Positions 26,420-33,337 of a stretch of DNA of 41,518 bases are shown piece by piece (the stretch's first letter is position 1; each line of letters begins with the position of its first letter). The stretch spans positions 1 to 41,518 of the forward strand of contig CAXTAT010000039.1 in the NCBI GenBank assembly GCA_964242415.1, written 5' to 3'. The notes under the pieces were generated by a model. That model did no database searches. It saw nothing but the letters and a program-made list of their open reading frames with translations, and was not told the origin of the DNA. Position numbers and translations under genes: made by a program. The DNA comes from DASWOJ01 sp964242415. GTDB taxonomy: Bacteria > Pseudomonadota > Alphaproteobacteria > Acetobacterales > Acetobacteraceae.

Positions 26420-27141
26420 GCAGCGAGCGCCTCCAGCAGCAACCCTGCCAGCACCCGGCCCGCCACGCCGCCATCCATCGCGGCGGCCAGCGCGGCAGGC
26501 TCCGGCCGGGTTCCGCCCTGCAACGCGTCGCCCACCATCTGCTCCGCATGATGCAGCCGTCGCGCCGGGCGCCCAGCGGCGCCGGACGCGAGGCGCACGG
26601 CGGCGGTCCCGCAGTCCACGCATCCGGCAACGGTCGCAACGGAGGGGCTGAACGCCGCCCGATGCCCGGTCTTCTCGAACACGGCAATGCCCGGCTGGGG
26701 CGGCAACACGACCGCCAGGATCAGCGGCATGGCGCCGAGACCCAGCACCTCCTCCAACGGCCGCTCGCCATCGACGGTTTCGACCGTGGCGTCCAGCGCC
26801 AGCAACGCCGGCAGCGCGTCGCCCTGGCGCCAACCGATGTTGCCGCCGAGCGTGCCAAGCAGCCGCACCCCAAGCGCGCCGATCACCCCGCAAGCCTGTT
26901 GCAGCAGCGGGGCGTGGCGCGTCACGTCGGCATCGGTCCGGATGCGCTCGATCGTCTCCAATGCGCCAATCCGCAACCGGCGCCCGTCGAAGCCGATGCC
27001 ACGCGCCTCCGCCAGCCCCGAGATGTCGGTCAGGCTGGCGGGTCCATCCACGCCCCAGCCCGGCTGCAGCACCGTGCACCCGGCAGCGAATGGGCCGCCA
27101 CCCGCCTCGGCCGCGGTTGCGGGACGCAGAACGGTGGTCAG
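26416..27141 (-). CDS. Molybdenum hydroxylase FAD-binding subunit (CTG start)
   Basis: A 241-residue medium subunit, slightly short for its family. The FAD loops read AAGCTVLQPGW (usually AGGTD) near residue 20 and GTLGGNIGW near residue 105. It transfers electrons from the iron-sulfur clusters to an external acceptor. No ATG, GTG or TTG exists in frame near the expected start. The only sensible start is a CTG at 27141 that overlaps the TGA of the deaminase (CTGA), mirroring the NTGA overlaps elsewhere in this operon. Translation would thus depend on termination of the upstream gene. Confidence 0.85.
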   Translation of the reverse strand: MTTVLRPATAAEAGGGPFAAGCTVLQPGWGVDGPASLTDISGLAEARGIGFDGRRLRIGALETIERIRTDADVTRHAPLLQQACGVIGALGVRLLGTLGGNIGWRQGDALPALLALDATVETVDGERPLEEVLGLGAMPLILAVVLPPQPGIAVFEKTGHRAAFSPSVATVAGCVDCGTAAVRLASGAAGRPARRLHHAEQMVGDALQGGTRPEPAALAAAMDGGVAGRVLAGLLLEALAA

Positions 27142-27614
27142 CGGGTCAGCTCGACGCCGGAAGTACGGTACAGGTCGATGCACTGCTCGCCGAGCACGCC
27201 CTCCACCACGGTCAGCTTCCACCCCACCATGGCCATGAAGCTCTCCACCGAGTAGCTGCCGAAGTTGAACGCGAGCTTTGCCAAACGCTGCACGTCGCTG
27301 TTGCGCGCGCCCATCACCAGGGTGTCGATGCCGCCGTTGAAGATCGCGCCCAAGCACATCGGGCATGGCTCGCACGTGCAATAGAACGTGCATCCGGTCA
27401 GCGTGCGCGTCTGCAGGGTCCGCGTCGCCAACCCGACTGCCATGGTCTCCGAATGCGCCGTCGCGTCGCAGCGCGACACCTTGAGGCTGTGGGTGCGGCA
27501 GACCAGCTTGCCATCCCTCGCCACGACGGCCCCGAACGGCTGCTCGCCCTTTGCGCGGCCGGCGCACGCCTCCTCGATCGCGATCGCCATGAACCGCTCG
27601 TGTTCGGACCCCAT
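27138..27614 (-). CDS. Zinc-dependent nucleobase/nucleoside deaminase (CDA fold)
   Basis: A 158-residue member of the cytidine-deaminase-like superfamily nearest the guanine deaminase/TadA group. Zinc ligands and proton shuttle are His54 and Glu56 (THSET, with Ser for the usual Ala: HSE rather than HAE) and Cys84 and Cys87 (PCPMC). It hydrolytically removes an exocyclic amino group. Being inserted between a binding-protein gene and a molybdenum hydroxylase, it probably acts on the imported heterocycle rather than on tRNA. The ATG overlaps the binding-protein stop by one base (TGATG). Confidence 0.88.
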   Translation of the reverse strand: MGSEHERFMAIAIEEACAGRAKGEQPFGAVVARDGKLVCRTHSLKVSRCDATAHSETMAVGLATRTLQTRTLTGCTFYCTCEPCPMCLGAIFNGGIDTLVMGARNSDVQRLAKLAFNFGSYSVESFMAMVGWKLTVVEGVLGEQCIDLYRTSGVELTR

Positions 27615-28615
27615 CAGGTGTGCGGCATGAACGAGCGGTTGATGATCGCTTCCGGGTCGATCTGGTCTGGCTTGTACTCCTGCGATTTTGCCGCCCAGTC
27701 CCAGGTCGTGCGCAGCATGCCCGGCGTGAACGTGCCGAACCCGTCGCGCTCGCTGATCGCGTTGCGGATCAGCGGGATGGTGGTCTTGCACTCTTCCTCG
27801 GCGGTGTCTGCCTCCGCGCCGGGCACCTCCGCGTGCAGGTCCGCCGCGCCCAGGCGGCAATCCTTGATCGACATCTGCACCGCCGCCGCATACGCCCGGG
27901 TGAAGCGGGCGACGACATCCGGCTGCTCGCGGATCACCTTGTCGGACGCGAACAGGCTCAGCCCGTAGCCGCTCAGCCCGGCGTCGGTCCACGGGAAGGT
28001 CACCACCTGCTTGCCCGCCTGCTTCACCACGTCCTCGATCCCCGGGCTGCTGGTCACCCAGTTGATCAGCGCATCGACCTTGCCAGACGCCAGCAGCGGC
28101 GCCAGCGCAGTGGGGTCGCTCTTGACCAGGGTGACGGCAGCGGGGTCCAGCCCGGCCGCACGCGCCACCACCGGCCACAGCACGTTGGAGGAGGTGAAGG
28201 TCGCGGTCGCCACGCGCAGGCCCTTGAGGCTCTGCAGCGATGTCACCGGGCCGCCCTTGATGGCGAAGATGGCGTCCGGCGGGGTATTGAAGACAGACAG
28301 GACCGCCTTGACCGGGATGCCGCCGCTGTCGTGGTTCTGCGCCGCCGCCGCCATCAGCGAGCCGATGCCGCCGCTGCCGAACTGCGCGTTGCCACCGGCC
28401 AGCTTGGTGATCACGTCCGACGAGCCGCGCCCGACCTGGATGGTCACGTCCAGCCCCTCACGCGCGAACAGCCCCTCGTGCAGGGCTATGTAGGGGAAGG
28501 TCTCCTCACCCGACGGCAGCCAGTCCAGGATGTAGGTCACCTTGTCGGCCGCACGGGCGGCTGGAGCCGCCGCGAGCATGGCGCAGAGGGCGGTGTGCAG
28601 GCGGCTAACACGCAT
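27614..28615 (-). CDS. NMT1/SsuA-type ABC transporter substrate-binding protein
   Basis: A 333-residue binding protein. The ATG at 28615 has GGAG about nine bases upstream, and a Sec signal (HTALCAMLAAAPAARA, cleavage before ADKV) is present. The mature part begins VTYILDWLPSGEETFPYIALHEGLF. This is the ThiY/NMT1-type opening found in transporters of pyrimidines, sulfonates, nitrate and similar small molecules. The matching ATPase and permease are encoded divergently from a 78-base intergenic region. It is the first gene of a five-gene coupled operon, so the ligand is very likely the substrate of the deaminase and molybdenum hydroxylase. Confidence 0.92.
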   Translation of the reverse strand: MRVSRLHTALCAMLAAAPAARAADKVTYILDWLPSGEETFPYIALHEGLFAREGLDVTIQVGRGSSDVITKLAGGNAQFGSGGIGSLMAAAAQNHDSGGIPVKAVLSVFNTPPDAIFAIKGGPVTSLQSLKGLRVATATFTSSNVLWPVVARAAGLDPAAVTLVKSDPTALAPLLASGKVDALINWVTSSPGIEDVVKQAGKQVVTFPWTDAGLSGYGLSLFASDKVIREQPDVVARFTRAYAAAVQMSIKDCRLGAADLHAEVPGAEADTAEEECKTTIPLIRNAISERDGFGTFTPGMLRTTWDWAAKSQEYKPDQIDPEAIINRSFMPHT

Positions 28616-28654
28616 GGCGTTTGCTCCTCATCGTGGCCCGACGGTAGCAAGGCC

Positions 28655-28667
28655 CGTACCATACGGT
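28655..28667. promoter_or_regulatory. Candidate operator palindrome between divergent transcripts
   Basis: CCGTA-CCA-TACGG is a perfect 5+5 inverted repeat at the centre of the 78-base gap between the binding-protein gene (minus) and the ATPase gene (plus). A regulator bound here could control both directions. No regulator gene lies next to it, and no -35/-10 boxes could be assigned with confidence. Confidence 0.35.
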
Positions 28668-28693
28668 CAGGCCAGCTCTGGCGCACAACCTGC

Positions 28694-29488
28694 ATGGCCT
28701 CGCCGGTGTCAGCCGTAACCATCAGCCTGCGCGACGTCGGCCAGGTCTTCACTACCGCCAGCGGGCGCGAAACCACGGCGCTGCAGGACATCAGCTTCGA
28801 CATCGCCCGCCACGAGTTCGTGGCCCTGGTGGGGCCGTCCGGCTGCGGCAAGTCCACCATCCTGCGCATCATCGCGGGGCTGATCCGCCCGAGCCAGGGA
28901 GTCGCCAGCATCAACGACGCCCCCATCACCGGGCCATGCGACGAGATCGGCATTGTGTTCCAGCGCCCGACGCTACTGCCGTGGCTGACCGTGCTGGACA
29001 ACGTCACCTTCCCGATGCGCCACAAGTACGGCCGCGTGACCAAGGCCGACCGCGCCCGCGCGCACACGCTGCTCGACCTGGTCGGCCTGGCCGCGTTCGC
29101 CGCCATGCGCCCGGAGGAGCTGTCCGGCGGCATGCAGCAGCGCGTCGGCATCGCCCGGGCCTTGCTGCACGACCCCGATATCCTGCTGATGGACGAGCCA
29201 TTCTCCGCGCTCGACGCCCTGACGCGGGACGAGATGGGGTTCGAGCTGCTGCGCATCTGGGCGGAGCGGCCGAAGACGGTGCTGTTCGTCACCCACTCGA
29301 TCCCTGAGGCGGTGCTGCTGGCCGACCGCATCGTGATCCTGTCCGCCCGCCCCGGCCGTGTGCAGGACGTGCTGGCGGTCGATCTGCCGCGACCCCGTTC
29401 GATGGCGTCGCTGGAAGAGCCGCATTTCAACGCCATCGCCAACCGGGCGCGCAGCCAACTGATCCGTGCCCAACCGGTCCGTGCATAA
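28694..29488 (+). CDS. NitT/TauT-type ABC transporter ATP-binding protein
   Basis: A 264-residue ATPase with Walker A GPSGCGKST, Q-loop VFQRPTLLPWLTVLDNV, signature LSGGMQQR, Walker B ILLMDEPFSALDALTR and the H-loop in VTHSIPEA. These are the signatures of the SsuB/TauB/ThiZ group. It pairs with the permease that overlaps its 3' end and with the binding protein encoded divergently. A start at 28694 is the first ATG that keeps the family-like N-terminus (ITISLRDV-type strand); no strong ribosome site precedes it. Confidence 0.94.
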   Translation: MASPVSAVTISLRDVGQVFTTASGRETTALQDISFDIARHEFVALVGPSGCGKSTILRIIAGLIRPSQGVASINDAPITGPCDEIGIVFQRPTLLPWLTVLDNVTFPMRHKYGRVTKADRARAHTLLDLVGLAAFAAMRPEELSGGMQQRVGIARALLHDPDILLMDEPFSALDALTRDEMGFELLRIWAERPKTVLFVTHSIPEAVLLADRIVILSARPGRVQDVLAVDLPRPRSMASLEEPHFNAIANRARSQLIRAQPVRA

Positions 29489-30245
29489 CCTGCTCGACCG
29501 CGCGACGCCGGCGCTGTTCGCCGCATGCCTGTTGCTGGCGTGGCAAGCAGCCTGCCGGTTGTTCGTCATCCCGCCCTACCTGCTGCCGTCGCCGTCCGCG
29601 ATCGTGCAAGCCGCCTACAGCTACCCGGCGCTTGCCTGGGCAGCGAGCATCTGGTCCACCCTGCGGGTCAGCCTGCTGGGCTTGGCGCTGGCCTGCGCCG
29701 TGGCGATCCCGCTGGCGATGGCGCTGGTGACGTCGCGGCTGCTGACGCGCACGCTCTATCCGCTACTGGTGGTGGTGCAATCGACCCCCATCGTGGCGAT
29801 CGCGCCCATCCTGGTCGTGGTGCTGGGCGCGGGCGACCTGTCGCGGGTGGCGATCACGTTCCTCATCACGTTCTTCCCCATCGTCGTCGCAGCCACGACC
29901 GGGCTGGCGGCCACGCCGGAGGAGTTGATCGAGCTGTCCCGCTCGCTGGGCGCGACCCGGCGGCGGGAGATGCTGAACATCCGCCTGCCGTTTGCGATCC
30001 CCTACGTGTTCGCCGCCCTGCGCATCGCCGCCACGCTATCGGTGATCGGCGCCGTGGTCGCGGAGTTCGTCGCGTCCGAGGAGGGATTGGGATACCTCAT
30101 CGCGTTTTCGACGTCCAACTTCCGCATTGCCCGGGCCTATTCGGCGCTGGCCGCACTGGTCATCATCAGCTTGCTGTTGTTCCAGGCGGTGACATGGCTG
30201 CAACGGGCCGTGTTCCCGTGGAGCTTGCCGAAGCCGATACGTTAA
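29466..30245 (+). CDS. NitT/TauT-type ABC transporter permease
   Basis: A 259-residue inner-membrane protein with about six spans. It opens with a span near residues 15-35 and VIPPYLLPSPSAIVQA, has STLRVSLLGLALACAVAIPL, and carries the EAA loop LIELSRSLGATRRREMLNIRLPFAIPY. The GTG start overlaps the ATPase gene by 23 bases; a second GTG at 29481 is possible. It completes the transporter whose binding protein lies on the other strand. Confidence 0.93.
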   Translation: MPNRSVHNLLDRATPALFAACLLLAWQAACRLFVIPPYLLPSPSAIVQAAYSYPALAWAASIWSTLRVSLLGLALACAVAIPLAMALVTSRLLTRTLYPLLVVVQSTPIVAIAPILVVVLGAGDLSRVAITFLITFFPIVVAATTGLAATPEELIELSRSLGATRRREMLNIRLPFAIPYVFAALRIAATLSVIGAVVAEFVASEEGLGYLIAFSTSNFRIARAYSALAALVIISLLLFQAVTWLQRAVFPWSLPKPIR

Positions 30246-30307
30246 AGCGTGTTCGGATCAAGCGGCTTCGAATGAGCCGAATAGATGCTCGCAAAAACAA
30301 AGCCTAA

Positions 30308-30406
30308 GTGCCCGTTTGAGAACAGTGGCTGACCACAAGATGTGGTGCCGTGCCATGCTGGGCAGCCTCTACTGGCTGTGTCGGAATGGCATTCTCAAAC
30401 GGGCAC
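30308..30406. mobile_element. MITE-like 99-bp element with TAA target duplication
   Basis: Perfect 15-bp terminal inverted repeats GTGCCCGTTTGAGAA (30308-30322) and its complement (30392-30406) bound 69 bases without coding capacity. The trinucleotide TAA flanks both sides (30305-30307 and 30407-30409). TNA duplications are typical of certain IS5-family subgroups such as IS1031/IS427, so a non-autonomous derivative of such an element is likely. A small internal hairpin, ACCACA-AGA-TGTGGT, is also present. The element sits at the truncated end of an MFS gene. Confidence 0.7.
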
Positions 30407-30439
30407 TAAGAGGCGGTTTTCACTGCTACCTTGGATTGA

Positions 30440-30796
30440 GTGCGCCTGACCGTTCCTGTGTTGGCCTGCATCGCCATCTGTTGTTCTCTGACGAGGAGAG
30501 GCCAGGCAAAACCGATCGAGCGCCGACATCATCACGGTCCGGCGTCCGCAGCGGTCACCGAGCAGCCCTGTCAGCAAGGCGCCGATCAGGACGCCCACAT
30601 AGGTGCTGCTGCCGAGGCTCCCCGTTTCGACGCTGCTCAGGCGCCATGGATTGTGAATCTCGGGCATGAGGAAGGCGATTATGGCCGCTTTGACCGCTTC
30701 GAACGCGAACCCCAGCCCGCCGATGCAGAGCCGGTAAAAGTGAGATCGGCTGAACGGCAGCCGTTCCAAACGCCCGGCGATGACGGACGTCGGCAT
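30440..30796 (-). pseudogene. MFS transporter gene, N-terminal remnant
   Basis: From the ATG at 30796 the minus strand reads as the start of a major facilitator: an IGGLGFAFEAVKAAIIAFLM span, then SSVETGSLGSSTYVGVLIGALL and the loop motif GDRCGRRTVMM (DRxGRR) after helix 2. Similarity fades after about 95 residues and the frame runs into the MITE, where it stops. Ten membrane helices are missing. It lies 71 bases downstream of the hydroxyproline epimerase gene, so it may once have been that pathway's uptake carrier. Confidence 0.75.
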
Positions 30797-30867
30797 TTTC
30801 TGGTGTTCCGGGTGATCCTCCCGGCAACCAAAGGGCAAGATGGTCCAGGCGAGCCTTCGCGCGAGGG

Positions 30868-31869
30868 TCAGCCGAGCTGGAACCCATGTGCCAAGGGGTC
30901 TCGATCATCGACGTAGATCGTGTTGTGGCCCGTGACCCGAGCCCAGCCGGACACGCTCGGCAGGATGGCGGCGTGGCTGCCAACCCGTGCCGCACCTTCG
31001 ACCCGGCAGTCGAACATGGAACCGATGATGCTTTCGTGGACGAACTCGTCGCCGACGGCCAGTCGTCCCTTGGCGACCAACTGGGCCATGCGTGCCGAGG
31101 AGCCGGTCCCGCAAGGCGAGCGATCAATAGCCTTGTCGCCGTAGAACACGGCGTTCCTCGCCATTGCCCGCGGGTTGCGAGCCTTGTCGCACCACATGAC
31201 GTGGCTGACACCGCCGATGCGCTCGTCCTCGGGATGCACCGGCGCCAGCAGGTCCTGGGCCGCCCGCCGCACCAGTGGACTGAGCCGCAGGATCAGGTCG
31301 GCCGGCATCGAGTCCAATCCGGCCCAATTCCGCTGGGGTTCGATGATGGCGTAGTAGTTGCCGCCGTATGCCAGATCGACCGTCAGCAGGCCCATCCCCG
31401 GCACGTCGAGTTCCACCTCGGCGGCGTGCAAGTAGCTTGCGACGTTGAACAGCCGCACCTGCTCGACGTATTGACCCACCTTCGTGTACTCGACCACGAT
31501 CCGGCCCGCCGGGGCCTCGATGGCGAGCAGCCCCTCCTGGCGGGGCACCACCAGGCCCTGCTCGATGGCGGCCGTTACCGTGCCGATGGTGCCGTGCCCG
31601 CACATCGGCAGGCAACCACTCACCTCGATATACAGCACTCCCAGCTCGCAATCCCTGCGAAAGGGTGGATACAGGATCGAACCCGACATGACGTCGTGGC
31701 CGCGTGGCTCGAACATGAGGGCCTGCCGCACCCAGTCATGGTCCCGCACGAAAAGCGCGCGCCGGTCGGCCATGCTCACGTGGGGGAGGATGGGGCCGCC
31801 ACCCGCCACGACCCGGACCGGGTTTCCGCATGTGTGGGCGTCGATGCAGAAGAACGTGTGGCGGGCCAT
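30868..31869 (-). CDS. Proline racemase family enzyme, probably 4-hydroxyproline 2-epimerase
   Basis: A 333-residue cofactor-independent epimerase. Both catalytic cysteines are present: Cys90 in PMCGHGT and Cys253 in SPCGTGSSAR. This fits racemases/epimerases and excludes trans-3-hydroxyproline dehydratases, which carry Thr at the second site. Hydroxyproline epimerases convert trans-4-hydroxy-L-proline to the cis-D form; proline racemases are very similar, and the choice here rests on the neighbouring D-amino-acid dehydrogenase, 18 bases upstream in the same direction. The later pathway genes (imine deaminase, semialdehyde dehydrogenase) are not in the window. Confidence 0.9.
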   Translation of the reverse strand: MARHTFFCIDAHTCGNPVRVVAGGGPILPHVSMADRRALFVRDHDWVRQALMFEPRGHDVMSGSILYPPFRRDCELGVLYIEVSGCLPMCGHGTIGTVTAAIEQGLVVPRQEGLLAIEAPAGRIVVEYTKVGQYVEQVRLFNVASYLHAAEVELDVPGMGLLTVDLAYGGNYYAIIEPQRNWAGLDSMPADLILRLSPLVRRAAQDLLAPVHPEDERIGGVSHVMWCDKARNPRAMARNAVFYGDKAIDRSPCGTGSSARMAQLVAKGRLAVGDEFVHESIIGSMFDCRVEGAARVGSHAAILPSVSGWARVTGHNTIYVDDRDPLAHGFQLG

Positions 31870-31887
31870 TGGGTGTCCTGACCGCAG

Positions 31888-33129
31888 CTAGTGAAAACGG
31901 GTGATCGCGTAGGGCGTGAGATCGATTGGCGCTGGCCGCCGCTGAACCAGATCCGCGATCAGCCGGCCAGTTGTCGCCGCCTGCGTCAGGCCCAAATGGC
32001 CGTGGCCGAACGCGTAGAGAACGTTGCCGTTGGCGGCTGACCCACCGATGACGGGCAGGCTGTCCGGAGTTGCCGGGCGATGCCCTGCCCATTCAAGGCC
32101 GCCCGCTGCGCGCAGTCCGGGAAGGTAGAGTGAGGCGAGCTTCACCAGTGCCTTGGAGCGTTTGTGGTCGGCGACGGCGTCCAACCCCCCGAACTCGGCA
32201 GTGCCGCCAATGCGCAAGCCGCAGCTCAGAGGCGTCGCCACGAAGCTCCGCTCGGTGAAAATGATCTGCCGTCCGAGTGTGATGCCGGGTTCGGGGATCG
32301 TCGTGTTATAGCCGCGCTCGCTCTCAAGCAGAACCTTGTCGCCAAGCCGTCTGGCCAGGTGCTCCGACCAGGCGCCGGCGGCCACCACGACCCGAGGGGC
32401 CGTGAGGGAACGGCCATCCATCAGCCTGACGCCAACCGGCTCCGTGCCGTCGATGGCTGAAACCTCGCCGGGCATGACCACGACGCCCTGAGCCTGCAGC
32501 CAGGTTCTCAGAACGGTGACGAGGCGCTTGGGGTCGTTGATGTGGGACCACTGGGGCGTGAAGACGCCGCACTCGACGATCGGACCCAGGGAAGGCTCCA
32601 GTGCAAGGACCTCGGACCTGCCGAGAACTTCCGCCTCGATCCCGTGACGCCGCTTCAGGCCCCACTCGGCACTGCTCTCCTCGAATCCCTTGCGGCTCTC
32701 ATAGACTGTCAAGGCTCCCGTCCGGTTCAGCTCCCCCATCAGGCCGGTTGCCGTCAGCATCGGGATAAGATCGTCGTAAACGCGGCTGTTCAGGGCTGAC
32801 AGCGCAGTGGCAATGCGCTCCATCTCGGCAGGCCGCCCCGCGCGGGAGAAGTGCCACAGCCAGCGGGCAAGCCGGGGGGCGTGGCGCGGCCGTATGGCCA
32901 GTGGTCCCAATGGATCGAGCAGCCAGCCAGGGACCCTCCATGCCAGGCCCGGGACGGAGGCCGGCATTACCTCGGTGACCGCGATGCCGCCAGCATTGCC
33001 GTGCGAGGCGCGGTCGCCCTCCGGGTCGCGGTCGATAACCGTGACAGCAACCCCATCCCGCCGGAGGTGGTAGGCGATCGCGAGGCCGACGATTCCGGCT
33101 CCGACAACAATCAACGGACCTGCAGTCAC
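31888..33129 (-). CDS. FAD-dependent D-amino-acid dehydrogenase (DadA-like; D-hydroxyproline dehydrogenase candidate)
   Basis: A 413-residue DAO-fold flavoprotein. The GTG at 33129 has GGAGG four to five bases upstream and leads directly into the FAD loop LIVVGAGIVGLAIAYHL. Further markers are IDRDPEGDRASHGNAGGI, ERGYNTTIPE and the C-terminal GGLEWAGHRPATPDSLPVIG and GHGHLGLTQAATTGRLIADL. DadA-like enzymes oxidise D-amino acids to the imino acid and feed electrons to the respiratory chain. Together with the epimerase gene that follows, it could oxidise cis-4-hydroxy-D-proline to the pyrroline carboxylate. Confidence 0.9.
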   Translation of the reverse strand: MTAGPLIVVGAGIVGLAIAYHLRRDGVAVTVIDRDPEGDRASHGNAGGIAVTEVMPASVPGLAWRVPGWLLDPLGPLAIRPRHAPRLARWLWHFSRAGRPAEMERIATALSALNSRVYDDLIPMLTATGLMGELNRTGALTVYESRKGFEESSAEWGLKRRHGIEAEVLGRSEVLALEPSLGPIVECGVFTPQWSHINDPKRLVTVLRTWLQAQGVVVMPGEVSAIDGTEPVGVRLMDGRSLTAPRVVVAAGAWSEHLARRLGDKVLLESERGYNTTIPEPGITLGRQIIFTERSFVATPLSCGLRIGGTAEFGGLDAVADHKRSKALVKLASLYLPGLRAAGGLEWAGHRPATPDSLPVIGGSAANGNVLYAFGHGHLGLTQAATTGRLIADLVQRRPAPIDLTPYAITRFH

Positions 33130-33337
33130 GAGCACCTCCACGACGGCGACCGGGCCGCACCGCAACGACTGCCCTGGGCGGCAGAGGAAGCCACTCCCGC
33201 CCAGGGGAGACCTCAAGCTGCTAAGGCGTGGCGTCCGCGGAGCAGCCCCATGGTGCGGCGGATCGCGGGGGTTATGAACTCACGCTCCGCGCCGATCACA
33301 GGAGTTCAGGTGCAGCACACCGGCCCGCGGCTGGATC

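Noticed and set aside
24263..26551. A 762-codon plus-strand frame opposite the molybdenum hydroxylase large subunit
   Set aside because: It is the complement of a confidently identified gene, with Arg/Gln/His-rich shadow composition and no domain.
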